Notes under the pieces: model-generated
What the model saw: the letters and a program-made list of their open reading frames with translations, nothing else
Databases searched by the model: none
Told to the model about the DNA's origin: nothing
Translations under genes and position numbers: made by a program
Source: Sphingomonas anseongensis
GTDB lineage: Bacteria; Pseudomonadota; Alphaproteobacteria; Sphingomonadales; Sphingomonadaceae
Direction: 5' to 3'
Assembly (NCBI RefSeq): GCF_023516495.1
Contig: NZ_JAMGBC010000001.1
Span: 558,001-622,000, forward strand
DNA: 64,000 nucleotides
Shown: positions 37,417 to 45,645 of the stretch, piece after piece
Layout: each line of letters opens with the position of its first letter
How positions within the stretch are numbered: the stretch's first letter is position 1

Positions 37417-38253
37417 CTACAGCGTGTCGAGCCCGGCCTTCGGGAAGTTCGCTCGAGCAACGGCAACCACGTCGGCCAGGAAGTCGACTTGCGCCTCGTC
37501 AAAGGTTCCAGGTGCGATCGCCAGTGCATCGTGGCGGTCGTGGATCAGGCGGTATCCGGCGTCGACCAGCCGGTCGCGTAGCCTGGCGCTTCGCTCCGCC
37601 GACAGGTGGCAGTGCTCGAACAGGATCACGCTCGGCTTGCGCTCCTCTATCGAGAGGCTTTCCAGCACGATGTCGTCCGTTCCTTCGGTATCGACAGCGA
37701 CCACGGCCGGACTGCTGACTCCATATTCCTCACAGACGGCATCCAGAGTCCTGGTTTTCACCTCCAGTGTTCGGACCATCCCACGCAGATCCTCGTATTT
37801 CGGCGCGTGCGAGAGGATGGTGTCCAGCGAGAAGCTGGATAGCCCGTCGTCGCCTTCGACGAAGTAGAAAGGCAGCGTCCCTTCCGACGTGGAAATGGCG
37901 ACGGGCGCGAATTGCAGGCCTTCGACCCCGCGATAGTTTTCGCGCAACCGCGCAAAGGGCACGGGAGCCGGCTCGACCAGGACACCGGTCCAGGCTCCGC
38001 TCTTCACGAACGAATGGATATGGTCGGCGCTAATCCCGTCGTTCGCACCGACCTGGACGAACGGGACCGTCCCCAGCTGGTTCGTCAGCAGCTCAAGGAC
38101 GCGCTGGACGACACGCCCGAAGATGGCCTTCGTATTGTACGGTTCCTCGAGGCAAAACACTGATTCCGAGAAGCTGGCGATGCCGCGCCAGACGCCGTCC
38201 ACCATGCCGCGCGCGGACTTCGTGTTGGCATTTGTGGGACGCACAGGAGACAT
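37417..38253 (-). CDS. FkbM-family methyltransferase
   Basis: This SAM-dependent methyltransferase of about 278 residues has the FkbM layout: FVQVGANDGISADHI (SAM-binding loop), VEPAP, TLPFYFVEGDDGLSSFSL and VVAVDTEGTDDIVLESL. Such enzymes O-methylate sugars, polyketides or other surface molecules. No biosynthetic cluster surrounds it; it converges on rpsI and is divergent from an amidohydrolase gene. The substrate cannot be predicted. Confidence 0.88.
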   Translation of the reverse strand: MSPVRPTNANTKSARGMVDGVWRGIASFSESVFCLEEPYNTKAIFGRVVQRVLELLTNQLGTVPFVQVGANDGISADHIHSFVKSGAWTGVLVEPAPVPFARLRENYRGVEGLQFAPVAISTSEGTLPFYFVEGDDGLSSFSLDTILSHAPKYEDLRGMVRTLEVKTRTLDAVCEEYGVSSPAVVAVDTEGTDDIVLESLSIEERKPSVILFEHCHLSAERSARLRDRLVDAGYRLIHDRHDALAIAPGTFDEAQVDFLADVVAVARANFPKAGLDTL

Positions 38254-38353
38254 GACGCGGCCATTTGCCCGACGCGACTGAGGGCCGCAACCTACGGGTG
38301 GCAGTTGCGCGCCGAGGAAGATGGCTTAGGCTCACCGCTCGAGGGGAGAATTC

Positions 38354-39610
38354 ATGCGCCGTCTGATCCTGCTTCTGTACGCGGTCCTGCTCGCCGCACC
38401 CGCGGCCGCGGAAACACTCCTGCTCAGGCCCTCTCAGGTCTTCGATGGCGTCAACCCGCATCCGCATCCGGGCTGGACGGTGGTGGTCGAAGGCGACCGG
38501 ATCGCGGCGGCCGGCCCGAACCTCGCCGCCCCTGCCGGCGCCAAAGTGATCGATCTTCCCGGAACGACCCTGATGCCGGGAATGATCGAGGGTCACTCCC
38601 ACCTCTTCCTTCACCCTTACAACGAGACCTTGTGGGACGATCAGGTGCTTCACGAGCCGCTCGCGCTGCGCACAGCCCGCGCCGTCGTCCACGCCGAAAA
38701 GACGCTCGAAGCCGGGTTCACGACGGAGCGCGATCTCGGCACCGAAGGCTCGGGCTTTGCGGACGTCGGGCTGGAGCGGGCGATCGATGAAGGAATTGTC
38801 CCCGGCCCGCGTCTGATGGTCGCAACCAGGGCGATCGTCGCCCGCGGCGCCTACGGCCCCAAGGGTTTTGAGCCTGGAATCTTGATCCCTCAGGGCGCGC
38901 AGGAGGTTGCGGGAGTCGACGAGATCGTCCGGGCGGTGCGCGACCAGATTGCGGGCGGCGCCGACCTCATCAAATTCTACGCCGACTATCACTGGGGCAA
39001 GGCCGAGCCGAGCCGCCCCACCCTGTCCCAAGCCGAACTAAACGCCGGTGTCGCTTCCGCTCACGACGCCGGACGTCTCGTCGCAGTCCACGCGGCGACA
39101 GCCGAGGGCATGCGCCGAGCGGTGCTCGCGGGCGCAGACACGATCGAGCACGGCTATGGCGGCACTGCGGACGTGTTCCGCCTGATGGCGCAGCGGGGAA
39201 CCGCGCTCTGCCCGACGCTCGGAGCCTCGGAAGCCTATGCGCGATACTTCCAGAACTGGAACGGCCAGGAGCCCGCGCCGGAGAGCGTTCAGGAGAACCG
39301 CCGCTCCTTCCAGCTGGCGATGAAGGCTGGCGTGCCCATCTGCATGGGTGGCGATGTCGGAGTGTTCACTCACGGCAAGAATTGGCTCGAGATGGAGGCG
39401 ATGCAGCGCGCGGGCATGAGCCCCGCTGAAGTTCTAATTTCCGCCACCTCTCGCAACGCGAAGATCCTTCATCTCACGGACCGCGGAGCGATCAGGCCCG
39501 GGCTCCTAGCGGACCTCGTCGCCGTGGAGGGCGATCCCACCCGCGATGTATCCGCCGTGGAGCATGTGCGGATGGTGATGAAGGGCGGCGCTATCGTCCG
39601 CGGTCCGTGA
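38354..39610 (+). CDS. Exported amidohydrolase family protein
   Basis: A Sec signal peptide (LILLLYAVLLAAPAAAE) is followed by an intact amidohydrolase fold: TLMPGMIEGHSHLF with the HxH metal pair, DLIKFYADYHWG with the bridging Lys, AVHAATAEG, TIEHGYGG and CMGGDVGVF with the catalytic Asp. The closing strand reads RPGLLADLVAVEGDP. It is probably a periplasmic metal-dependent peptidase or imidazolonepropionase-like hydrolase. It overlaps the next gene by four bases. Confidence 0.9.
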   Translation: MRRLILLLYAVLLAAPAAAETLLLRPSQVFDGVNPHPHPGWTVVVEGDRIAAAGPNLAAPAGAKVIDLPGTTLMPGMIEGHSHLFLHPYNETLWDDQVLHEPLALRTARAVVHAEKTLEAGFTTERDLGTEGSGFADVGLERAIDEGIVPGPRLMVATRAIVARGAYGPKGFEPGILIPQGAQEVAGVDEIVRAVRDQIAGGADLIKFYADYHWGKAEPSRPTLSQAELNAGVASAHDAGRLVAVHAATAEGMRRAVLAGADTIEHGYGGTADVFRLMAQRGTALCPTLGASEAYARYFQNWNGQEPAPESVQENRRSFQLAMKAGVPICMGGDVGVFTHGKNWLEMEAMQRAGMSPAEVLISATSRNAKILHLTDRGAIRPGLLADLVAVEGDPTRDVSAVEHVRMVMKGGAIVRGP

Positions 39611-39897
39611 CGAGCCAGATTGCAATCCGCGTCACTCCGCGCTCGTCGAAGCCGGGAATCGGCGGCTGGCGCGCCGCGGCGGATGGCCGCGCCGAGCTTG
39701 AAGTGCGGGTCGCCGAAGCGCCCGCCGACGGAGCCGCGAACGAGGCGGTTGTTAAGCTCGTCGCCAAGGCGCTCGGGCTCAGCCGTTCGGAAGTTTCGAT
39801 TACCGCAGGCTCAGCGAGTCGCCACAAGCGCCTGTCGGTGCCATTGGAGGCCCAACAAGTGCGGGAGCGGCTCGGGGGCGAGCGAAGAAAGGACTGA
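39607..39897 (+). CDS. DUF167 (YggU) family protein
   Basis: The 96-residue protein matches the YggU/DUF167 fold: [37 protein letters not shown] and the end segment [16 protein letters not shown]. The function is unknown. GTG 39607 overlaps the upstream amidohydrolase stop, and the aldo/keto reductase follows after two bases, so all are likely in one operon. Confidence 0.9.
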   Translation: MTSQIAIRVTPRSSKPGIGGWRAAADGRAELEVRVAEAPADGAANEAVVKLVAKALGLSRSEVSITAGSASRHKRLSVPLEAQQVRERLGGERRKD

Positions 39898-39899
39898 CG

Positions 39900-40895
39900 A
39901 TGATCGCAATCCAGAAGCGGCGCCTCGGCAAGGACGGGCCGGAAGTCTCTGCAATCGGCCTCGGCTGCATGGGCATGAGCGAGTTCTACGGAAGCGGCGA
40001 CGAGCAGGAATCCATCGCCACCATCCACCACGCGCTCGACCGCGGAGTCACCTTTCTCGACACCGCCGATATGTACGGCCCGTTCAAGAACGAGGAACTC
40101 GTCGGTCGGGCGATCCGCGACCGGCGGGACGAAGTGTTCCTGGCGACCAAGTTCGGGAACGTGCGCGGAGAGAAAGGCGAGTTCCTGGGCGTCCGCGGCG
40201 ACCCGGAATATGTCGCCCAGGCCTGCGACGCGAGCCTTCGCCGCCTCGGGGTCGACGTCATCGACCTCTATTACCAGCACCGGGTCGACGTGAAGGTGCC
40301 GATCGAGGAAACCGTCGGCGCAATGGCGCGGCTGATTGAGGCCGGAAAGGTGCGCTTCCTCGGACTTAGCGAAGCCGCTCCGGAGACGATCCGCCGGGGC
40401 CATGCCACCCACCCGATCACCGCCGTCCAGACGGAGCTGTCACTGTGGAGCCGCGACGCGGAGGCAGGCGTGCTTCCGACCGTCCGCGAGCTCGGCATCG
40501 GCTATGTCGCTTATTCGCCTCTCGGCCGCGGGTTCCTCACCGGCCAGTTCAAGTCGCCCGACGATTTCCCGGAGGACGATTTCCGCAAATTCCATCCCCG
40601 CTTCACCGGCGAGAATTTCGCCAAGAACATCCAGCTCGTGCGCGAGGTGGAGGCGATGGCCGAGGAAAAAGGCTGCACGACCGCGCAGCTGGCGCTCGCC
40701 TGGGTGCTCGCCCAAGGCCAGGACATCGTCCCCATCCCGGGAACAAAGCACGTGAAGTATCTCGACCAGAACATCGGCGCGCTCGACGTGCAGCTGACGA
40801 GTGAGGACCTGAAACGGCCCGACGAGATTCTTCCGCCCGGAGCCGCCGCCGGCGAGCGCTACCATGCTCGCGGCATGGAGACGGTGAACCTTTAG
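39900..40895 (+). CDS. Aldo/keto reductase
   Basis: This NADPH-dependent oxidoreductase of 331 residues has a TIM-barrel AKR pattern: [20 protein letters not shown], then the catalytic tetrad in [16 protein letters not shown] (Asp, Tyr), LATKFGN (Lys) and DLYYQHRVD (His). The NADP-binding [18 protein letters not shown] segment is near the C-terminus. It resembles the YdbC/AKR13 group that reduces aldehydes. The physiological substrate is unknown. Confidence 0.92.
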   Translation: MIAIQKRRLGKDGPEVSAIGLGCMGMSEFYGSGDEQESIATIHHALDRGVTFLDTADMYGPFKNEELVGRAIRDRRDEVFLATKFGNVRGEKGEFLGVRGDPEYVAQACDASLRRLGVDVIDLYYQHRVDVKVPIEETVGAMARLIEAGKVRFLGLSEAAPETIRRGHATHPITAVQTELSLWSRDAEAGVLPTVRELGIGYVAYSPLGRGFLTGQFKSPDDFPEDDFRKFHPRFTGENFAKNIQLVREVEAMAEEKGCTTAQLALAWVLAQGQDIVPIPGTKHVKYLDQNIGALDVQLTSEDLKRPDEILPPGAAAGERYHARGMETVNL

Positions 40896-40896
40896 G

Positions 40897-42063
40897 GTGG
40901 CTCGCCGGCGAAGGCCCGACACGACGCTCGTGACCGGCGGCCGCCGCAAGGAATGGCGAGGCCACCTGGTCAATCCGCCGGTCGATCGCGGGTCGACGAT
41001 CCTGTTCGATACGGTCCAGGAGCTTCGAGCCTCCGGGCCTGGGCTCGGGAGATATTACTACGGCCTTCACGGCTGGCCGACGCAGTGGGCGCTCGCGGAG
41101 GCACTGACGGAGCTCGAGCCGGGAGCTGCCGGAACTGCACTCGCCGAAACGGGGCTGGCGGCGGTCACCGCCGCATTGATGGCCGTGCTGCACTCCGGTG
41201 ACGAGCTGCTGATGGTCGACAGTGCCTATGGTCCAACCCGGCATTTCTGCGATGTTGTCCTGACCCGCCTCGGGATCGCCACCCGCTATTACGACCCACT
41301 CGCCACGGCCGAAGACCTCGAGGCGCTACTTGGTGACAACACCCGCGCGCTCTTCCTCGAAAGCCCGGGCTCCCAGACCTTTGAGGTCCAGGACGTACCC
41401 GGAATCTGCGCGATGGCCCGGCGGCGCAATGTCGTCAGCCTGCTCGACAACACCTGGGCGACCTCCCTGCTCTTCCCGGCCATCGCCCACGGAGTCGACA
41501 TCTCGATCCAAGCACTGAGCAAATATGTCGGTGGCCATTCCGACCTTCTGCTCGGCTCGATCACCGCCAATTCGGAATATTACGATCGGGTGCAGCGCGC
41601 CGTCTGGGACTTCGGCCACGCCGCCGCTCCCGACGATGCCTGGCTGACTTCCCGCGGACTGAGAACTCTCGGCATCCGCCTGAAGCGCCACGAGGAAAGC
41701 GCCCTGACCGTCGCCCGTTGGCTGGACGAGCAGCCGCAAGTCGCCCGAATCCTCCACCCTGCGTTCGAAAGCTGCCCCGGCCACGAATATTGGAAGCGTG
41801 ACTTCAAGGGCTCCGCGGGCCTTTTCTCCTTCGCCCTCAGCGGCGGCGATTCAGCGGCACGCGACCACCTGATCGACCGGCTCGAAATGTTCGGCATCGG
41901 CTACAGCTGGGGTGGGTTCGAAAGCCTGGTCACGCCCGCGGAGCCCATTCGCACAGCAAGCAGCCCCGACTGGGAAGGCCCCTTGGTCCGTCTTCAGATC
42001 GGCCTCGAGGACCCTGGGGACCTGATCGCGGACCTCGAACAGGCTCTCGGCGCCTATCCCTAG
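40897..42063 (+). CDS. metC: Cystathionine beta-lyase (MetC-type PLP enzyme)
   Basis: This Cys/Met-metabolism PLP enzyme shows NPPVDRGSTILFD, a Tyr-rich substrate segment (GRYYYGLHGWPT), LESPGSQTFEVQDVPGI, LDNTWATSLLF and the PLP Lys in IQALSKYVGGHSDLLLG. The pattern fits cystathionine beta-lyase, which splits cystathionine into homocysteine, pyruvate and ammonia. GTG 40897 starts one base after the aldo/keto reductase stop. The end shares CTAG with the convergent efflux gene. Confidence 0.9.
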   Translation: MARRRRPDTTLVTGGRRKEWRGHLVNPPVDRGSTILFDTVQELRASGPGLGRYYYGLHGWPTQWALAEALTELEPGAAGTALAETGLAAVTAALMAVLHSGDELLMVDSAYGPTRHFCDVVLTRLGIATRYYDPLATAEDLEALLGDNTRALFLESPGSQTFEVQDVPGICAMARRRNVVSLLDNTWATSLLFPAIAHGVDISIQALSKYVGGHSDLLLGSITANSEYYDRVQRAVWDFGHAAAPDDAWLTSRGLRTLGIRLKRHEESALTVARWLDEQPQVARILHPAFESCPGHEYWKRDFKGSAGLFSFALSGGDSAARDHLIDRLEMFGIGYSWGGFESLVTPAEPIRTASSPDWEGPLVRLQIGLEDPGDLIADLEQALGAYP

Positions 42064-43598
42064 TCGAGCACCAGCGGCGTGTCGTCGGCCTTCTTCGAAT
42101 TGCGCATCAGAAGGAGCAGCGGAAGCACCAGGAAGCTGATCCACATCATCAGCTTGAAGTCGTCGAGATAGGCGATGAACAAGGCCTGCCGGGTGATCTC
42201 GGCGTTGATGAAGGCGGTGACCGACACGGCCTGGTTGCCGAAGGTCTGGAGAACGTTCGGGTCGAGAGTCGGGATTTTGCTGTCGGTGATATGACTGGCC
42301 ATGTCAGCGTGAGCGACCTGCGCCATTCGGGCGAGCTGGAAGCTCACGACCGAGATCCCGACCGACCCTCCGACGTTTCGAGCTAGGTTGAGAAGCGCCG
42401 CTCCGGTCGTGCGGTCCCTTGCCGGAAGCGTGGCGAAGGCAAGCGTCTGCAGCGGTACGAAGATGAGGCCGAGTCCGAGGCCCTGCACGACTCCGCTGAC
42501 GATAACCGGCCGCGACGGCTGGTCGATCGCGAAGCCGGTCATCATCCACAGCGAGATGCCCATCAGGACGACCCCGACACCAACTAGGATCCTCGCGTCC
42601 ATGCGGCTCGTTAGCCGGCCGGCAACTAGCATCGAGATCAGTGTCCCCACCCCGCGCGGCGCCGTCAGGAAGCCGGACTGGAGCACCGAATAGCCGTAGA
42701 GGTTCTGGAGAAGCGGCGGCAGCAGCGCGAGGCCCGCGAGCAGCAGGACTCCGGTGATCACCATGAACACCAAAGCGCTCGCGAAATTGCGGTCCGCGAA
42801 CATCTCCCTGTCCCACAGCGGCTGCTTGGCGGTGATGGTGTGGACCAGGAACATCCAGAAGGCGGCCACGGCCAGCCCTGCCTCGATGATGATTTCCCAG
42901 CTGTCGAACCAGTCTTTCTGGTTCCCCCGGTCGAGAAACATCTGGAGAGACGCGAGGGCCACGGCGAGCAAAGTGAAACCGAACAGGTCGAATCGGCGCT
43001 TGCGGGTTTCCGTCGTCGGCATGAACGCCGTCATCAGGAAGAAGCAGATCACCCCGACCGGAAGGTTCACCAGGAACACCCACCGCCAGTTGTAGCTGTC
43101 GGTCAACCAACCTCCGAGCACCGGCCCTAGGATCGGACCGATCATGACGCCGCCTCCAAACAGCGCCATCGCCTGCCCGTGCTTTTCGCGCGGGTTGATG
43201 TCGAACAAGGTCGCCTGGGCCAGAGGAACGATGAAGGCGCCACTGACTCCCTGCACGGCCCGGAAAGCGACCATTTCCGGAAGCGAGGTCGCCATCGCGC
43301 ACAAGGTAGAGGAAATGGTGAAGCCGATGACGGAAATAAGCAGCAGGCGCTTGCGGCCGACGCGGTCGGCGAGCCAGCCGCTCATCGGGAGAGCGATCGC
43401 GGACGCGATGATGTAGCTGGTGAGCACCCAGTTGATCTGTTCCTGAGTCGCGCCGAGGTCTGCGGACATGTGCGGGAGGGCGACGTTGGCGATCGTCGTG
43501 TCGAGCACCTGCAGAAGCACCGCAAGCATCACTCCGACGGTGACGATCAGCCGTTGCCCGGCCGGAAGCGGGTGAGTGGCGGTTTGAGCCGTCGCCAT
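42060..43598 (-). CDS. DHA2-family multidrug efflux transporter, EmrB-like
   Basis: This 14-helix major facilitator protein of 512 residues carries WVLTSYIIASAIALPMSGWL and LADRVGRKRL near the start, plus the DHA2 pattern of paired helices to the end. It should expel hydrophobic drugs using the proton gradient, working with the adjacent periplasmic adaptor. The adaptor is upstream, 10 bases away, and a MarR gene is upstream of that. Substrates are not inferable. Confidence 0.92.
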   Translation of the reverse strand: MATAQTATHPLPAGQRLIVTVGVMLAVLLQVLDTTIANVALPHMSADLGATQEQINWVLTSYIIASAIALPMSGWLADRVGRKRLLLISVIGFTISSTLCAMATSLPEMVAFRAVQGVSGAFIVPLAQATLFDINPREKHGQAMALFGGGVMIGPILGPVLGGWLTDSYNWRWVFLVNLPVGVICFFLMTAFMPTTETRKRRFDLFGFTLLAVALASLQMFLDRGNQKDWFDSWEIIIEAGLAVAAFWMFLVHTITAKQPLWDREMFADRNFASALVFMVITGVLLLAGLALLPPLLQNLYGYSVLQSGFLTAPRGVGTLISMLVAGRLTSRMDARILVGVGVVLMGISLWMMTGFAIDQPSRPVIVSGVVQGLGLGLIFVPLQTLAFATLPARDRTTGAALLNLARNVGGSVGISVVSFQLARMAQVAHADMASHITDSKIPTLDPNVLQTFGNQAVSVTAFINAEITRQALFIAYLDDFKLMMWISFLVLPLLLLMRNSKKADDTPLVLD

Positions 43599-43608
43599 TC
43601 GCTCGTGC

Positions 43609-44691
43609 CTAGTCGGTGTCGACGGTCACGACTGCCGACAGGCCGGCGATCATCGGCTTTGACGGATGCCCGTCGAATGCAACGCGGACCGGAACGCGCT
43701 GGGTCACCTTCACCCAGTTGCCGTTAGCGTTTTGAGCCGGGAGCAGCGAGAATTCGCTACCGGTGCCAGCGCCGATGCTTTCCACGTGCGCCTTGAACTT
43801 CACTCCGGGATAGGCATCGATCTTCACGTTCACCGGCTGGCCCGGACGCATGTCGGTCAGCTGCTTCTCCTTGAAGTTGGCTTCGACCCAGGCGCCGTTG
43901 CTGTGCACGATCGACAGCGCTCCGACGCCGGAGACGATCTGCGTTCCGATCTGGAGCCGATCAGCGTTGGCGATCTCGCCGTCCATGGGGGCACGGACGG
44001 TGGTGCGCGACAGGTCCAGCCTGGCCTTGTCGACCGCCGCCTGCGCCTGCGCGATCGCAGGCTGCTGGCCCGGAGCGATCGCGGCGTGCGCATTGGCAGC
44101 ACGAGCTCTCGCGTCTGCAAGGTCGGTCTCGGCGGTGCGCACCTCGTTGAGCGCATCCTCATAGTCCGCCCGCGTGGTGAAGCCCTGTTTCAGCAGAGTG
44201 CTCTGGCGGTTCAGCGCGTTGCGCTTGATCGCGAGGTTCGCCTGGGCACCGGTGATGTCGGCGCCGGTGCCGGCAGCCTGGGTGCGAAGCTCGTTGGTCT
44301 GCAGCTTCGCAGCCGCAAGTTGTGCCTGCGCCTGCTCGAGCGCGACCTGGAACGGGGCCGGATCGATCCGGAACAGCACGTCGCCCCGCTTCACCTGGTC
44401 GCCGTTCTTAACTTTGACCTCTACGACGGGTCCTGTGACCTGCGCCGTGACAGAGACGATGTCCGTCTTCACCTGCGCGTTGTCGGTGGACTCTGACCCG
44501 CCGCTGGCCAGCCACAGATACGCGAGGCCAAGCAGGAGCAGCAGCGGAACGACCAGCATGAGGATCGTCCGAGTGCGCGATCCCTTGAGCGCCTTGCGCT
44601 TGCGGGTAACCTTCACAACCTCCGTGGCGTCTTCCGGAGCCTCGCTCGTCGCTGCCGCGCGTTCAGCGACTTCTTTCTTCATTTCGTTCAT
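43609..44691 (-). CDS. HlyD/EmrA-family membrane fusion protein
   Basis: An N-terminal cytoplasmic stretch and one membrane helix (TILMLVVPLLLLLGLAYLWL, about 43-62) precede a biotinyl-lipoyl-like domain (VSVTAQVTGPVVEVKVKNGD), an alpha-helical hairpin with many Gln/Ala repeats (about 110-230) and a beta-barrel (IVSGVGALSIVHSNGAWVEA). This is the EmrA-type periplasmic adaptor that links the EmrB pump to an outer-membrane channel. Its ATG overlaps the marR stop by four bases. Confidence 0.93.
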   Translation of the reverse strand: MNEMKKEVAERAAATSEAPEDATEVVKVTRKRKALKGSRTRTILMLVVPLLLLLGLAYLWLASGGSESTDNAQVKTDIVSVTAQVTGPVVEVKVKNGDQVKRGDVLFRIDPAPFQVALEQAQAQLAAAKLQTNELRTQAAGTGADITGAQANLAIKRNALNRQSTLLKQGFTTRADYEDALNEVRTAETDLADARARAANAHAAIAPGQQPAIAQAQAAVDKARLDLSRTTVRAPMDGEIANADRLQIGTQIVSGVGALSIVHSNGAWVEANFKEKQLTDMRPGQPVNVKIDAYPGVKFKAHVESIGAGTGSEFSLLPAQNANGNWVKVTQRVPVRVAFDGHPSKPMIAGLSAVVTVDTD

Positions 44692-45134
44692 GCTCGAATT
44701 GCCTTGGCGCGTTGCTCTCCGGCGCGGGCGACGTTGGCCCGTATAGCCGCAAGCTGGAATTGAAGGTCCTTGAGGTCCGTCTCCTCGATTCCGCCCATCG
44801 CCTCTTCCGCGAGATCATGTGCGAGGCCGCGAAGCTTCTTCACCAGCGGTTCCGCCTTTTGCGTCACCTCGACGCGCCAAGCCCGGCGGTCCGACGGATC
44901 CGGCTTGCGCTCGACGAGCCCCGCTTCTTCCAGCCTGTCGATAATCCGGCACAGGGTGATCGGCTCCATGTCCAGTCGCTCCGCAAGCTCGACCTGCCGC
45001 AGTCCCGGCTCGCGCTTCAGTCGGACCAGCACTCGCCACTGGGCGCGAGTGACTCCGAAGACGGCGGCGCGCTGGTCGATCGCTCGGCGAATGGCTCGAG
45101 CGGTCTCGTTGATGTCGAACAACAGATCTTCCAT
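44688..45134 (-). CDS. MarR-family regulator of the efflux operon
   Basis: This 148-residue winged-helix protein shows VTRAQWRVLVRLKREPGLRQ, ELAERLDMEPITLCRIIDRL and the wing VERKPDPSDRRAWRVEVT. It is first in a marR-emrA-emrB operon, so it is probably an autorepressor relieved by phenolic or drug ligands. The likely operator is the dyad overlapping its promoter, immediately upstream. Confidence 0.93.
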   Translation of the reverse strand: MEDLLFDINETARAIRRAIDQRAAVFGVTRAQWRVLVRLKREPGLRQVELAERLDMEPITLCRIIDRLEEAGLVERKPDPSDRRAWRVEVTQKAEPLVKKLRGLAHDLAEEAMGGIEETDLKDLQFQLAAIRANVARAGEQRAKAIRA

Positions 45135-45142
45135 GGGCCGCC

Positions 45143-45170
45143 CATATAATAAGGGTGCTTACTAAATCAA
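45143..45170 (-). promoter_or_regulatory. MarR operator and promoter of the efflux operon
   Basis: The imperfect inverted repeat TAATAAG-GGTG-CTTACTA (45147-45164) has the size and AT-rich arms of MarR sites. On the minus strand TTGATT (45170-45165) and TATATG (45148-45143), 16 bases apart, form a promoter. The dyad fills the spacer and reaches into the -10, so bound repressor would block polymerase. Confidence 0.65.
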
Positions 45171-45212
45171 CAACACTCCGGGAGGTTCCGGCAGCGGCTT
45201 TGGCAATGGAGC

Positions 45213-45542
45213 TTAGCGAAAGCGGGCGGCGAGCATCTCGAAGACGGCTTGATGGAGCGGACGCGCGAACTCGACTCCGACGCACATGTCATCGACCCAG
45301 CACACGGTCGCCTCGAGCAGCTCGAGCTGGTCGAATTTTACCCACACCGTTTCGTCGAGCTGCGGGCGCTCCCGGAACTCGAGCTTGCAGCCCTCACGCG
45401 AGAAGTCGAACGCCTTGGCGCCGAAATTGTCATGGCCGCGCCGGCGCAGCTTGACCATCGCCGTAACGGGGACCCGCGCGCTCTTGCGCGTGGCCTGCGC
45501 GCCAGCCTTTTTAAAGCCGCTGTCGAGATCACTCTTGCTCAT
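45213..45542 (-). CDS. Single PilZ-domain protein
   Basis: The 109-residue protein is a PilZ domain with RKSARVPVTAMVKLRR and a degenerate D/NxSxxG element (FDFSREGCKLEF). It is a possible small c-di-GMP receptor, without membrane or output domains. It is the third PilZ protein in the window. It lies downstream of the CAP-domain gene by 103 bases, and the efflux operon regulator follows it on the same strand, but the functions are probably separate. Confidence 0.82.
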   Translation of the reverse strand: MSKSDLDSGFKKAGAQATRKSARVPVTAMVKLRRRGHDNFGAKAFDFSREGCKLEFRERPQLDETVWVKFDQLELLEATVCWVDDMCVGVEFARPLHQAVFEMLAARFR

Positions 45543-45645
45543 ACGTCCGACACCAAATGAGTTGCGCGCAAGGATTGGAGCAAAGCCTGCGAAAGCTCAA
45601 TCGCATGGCCTCACGCATCCGCGAAATGAATGAGAAGGCCGCGCG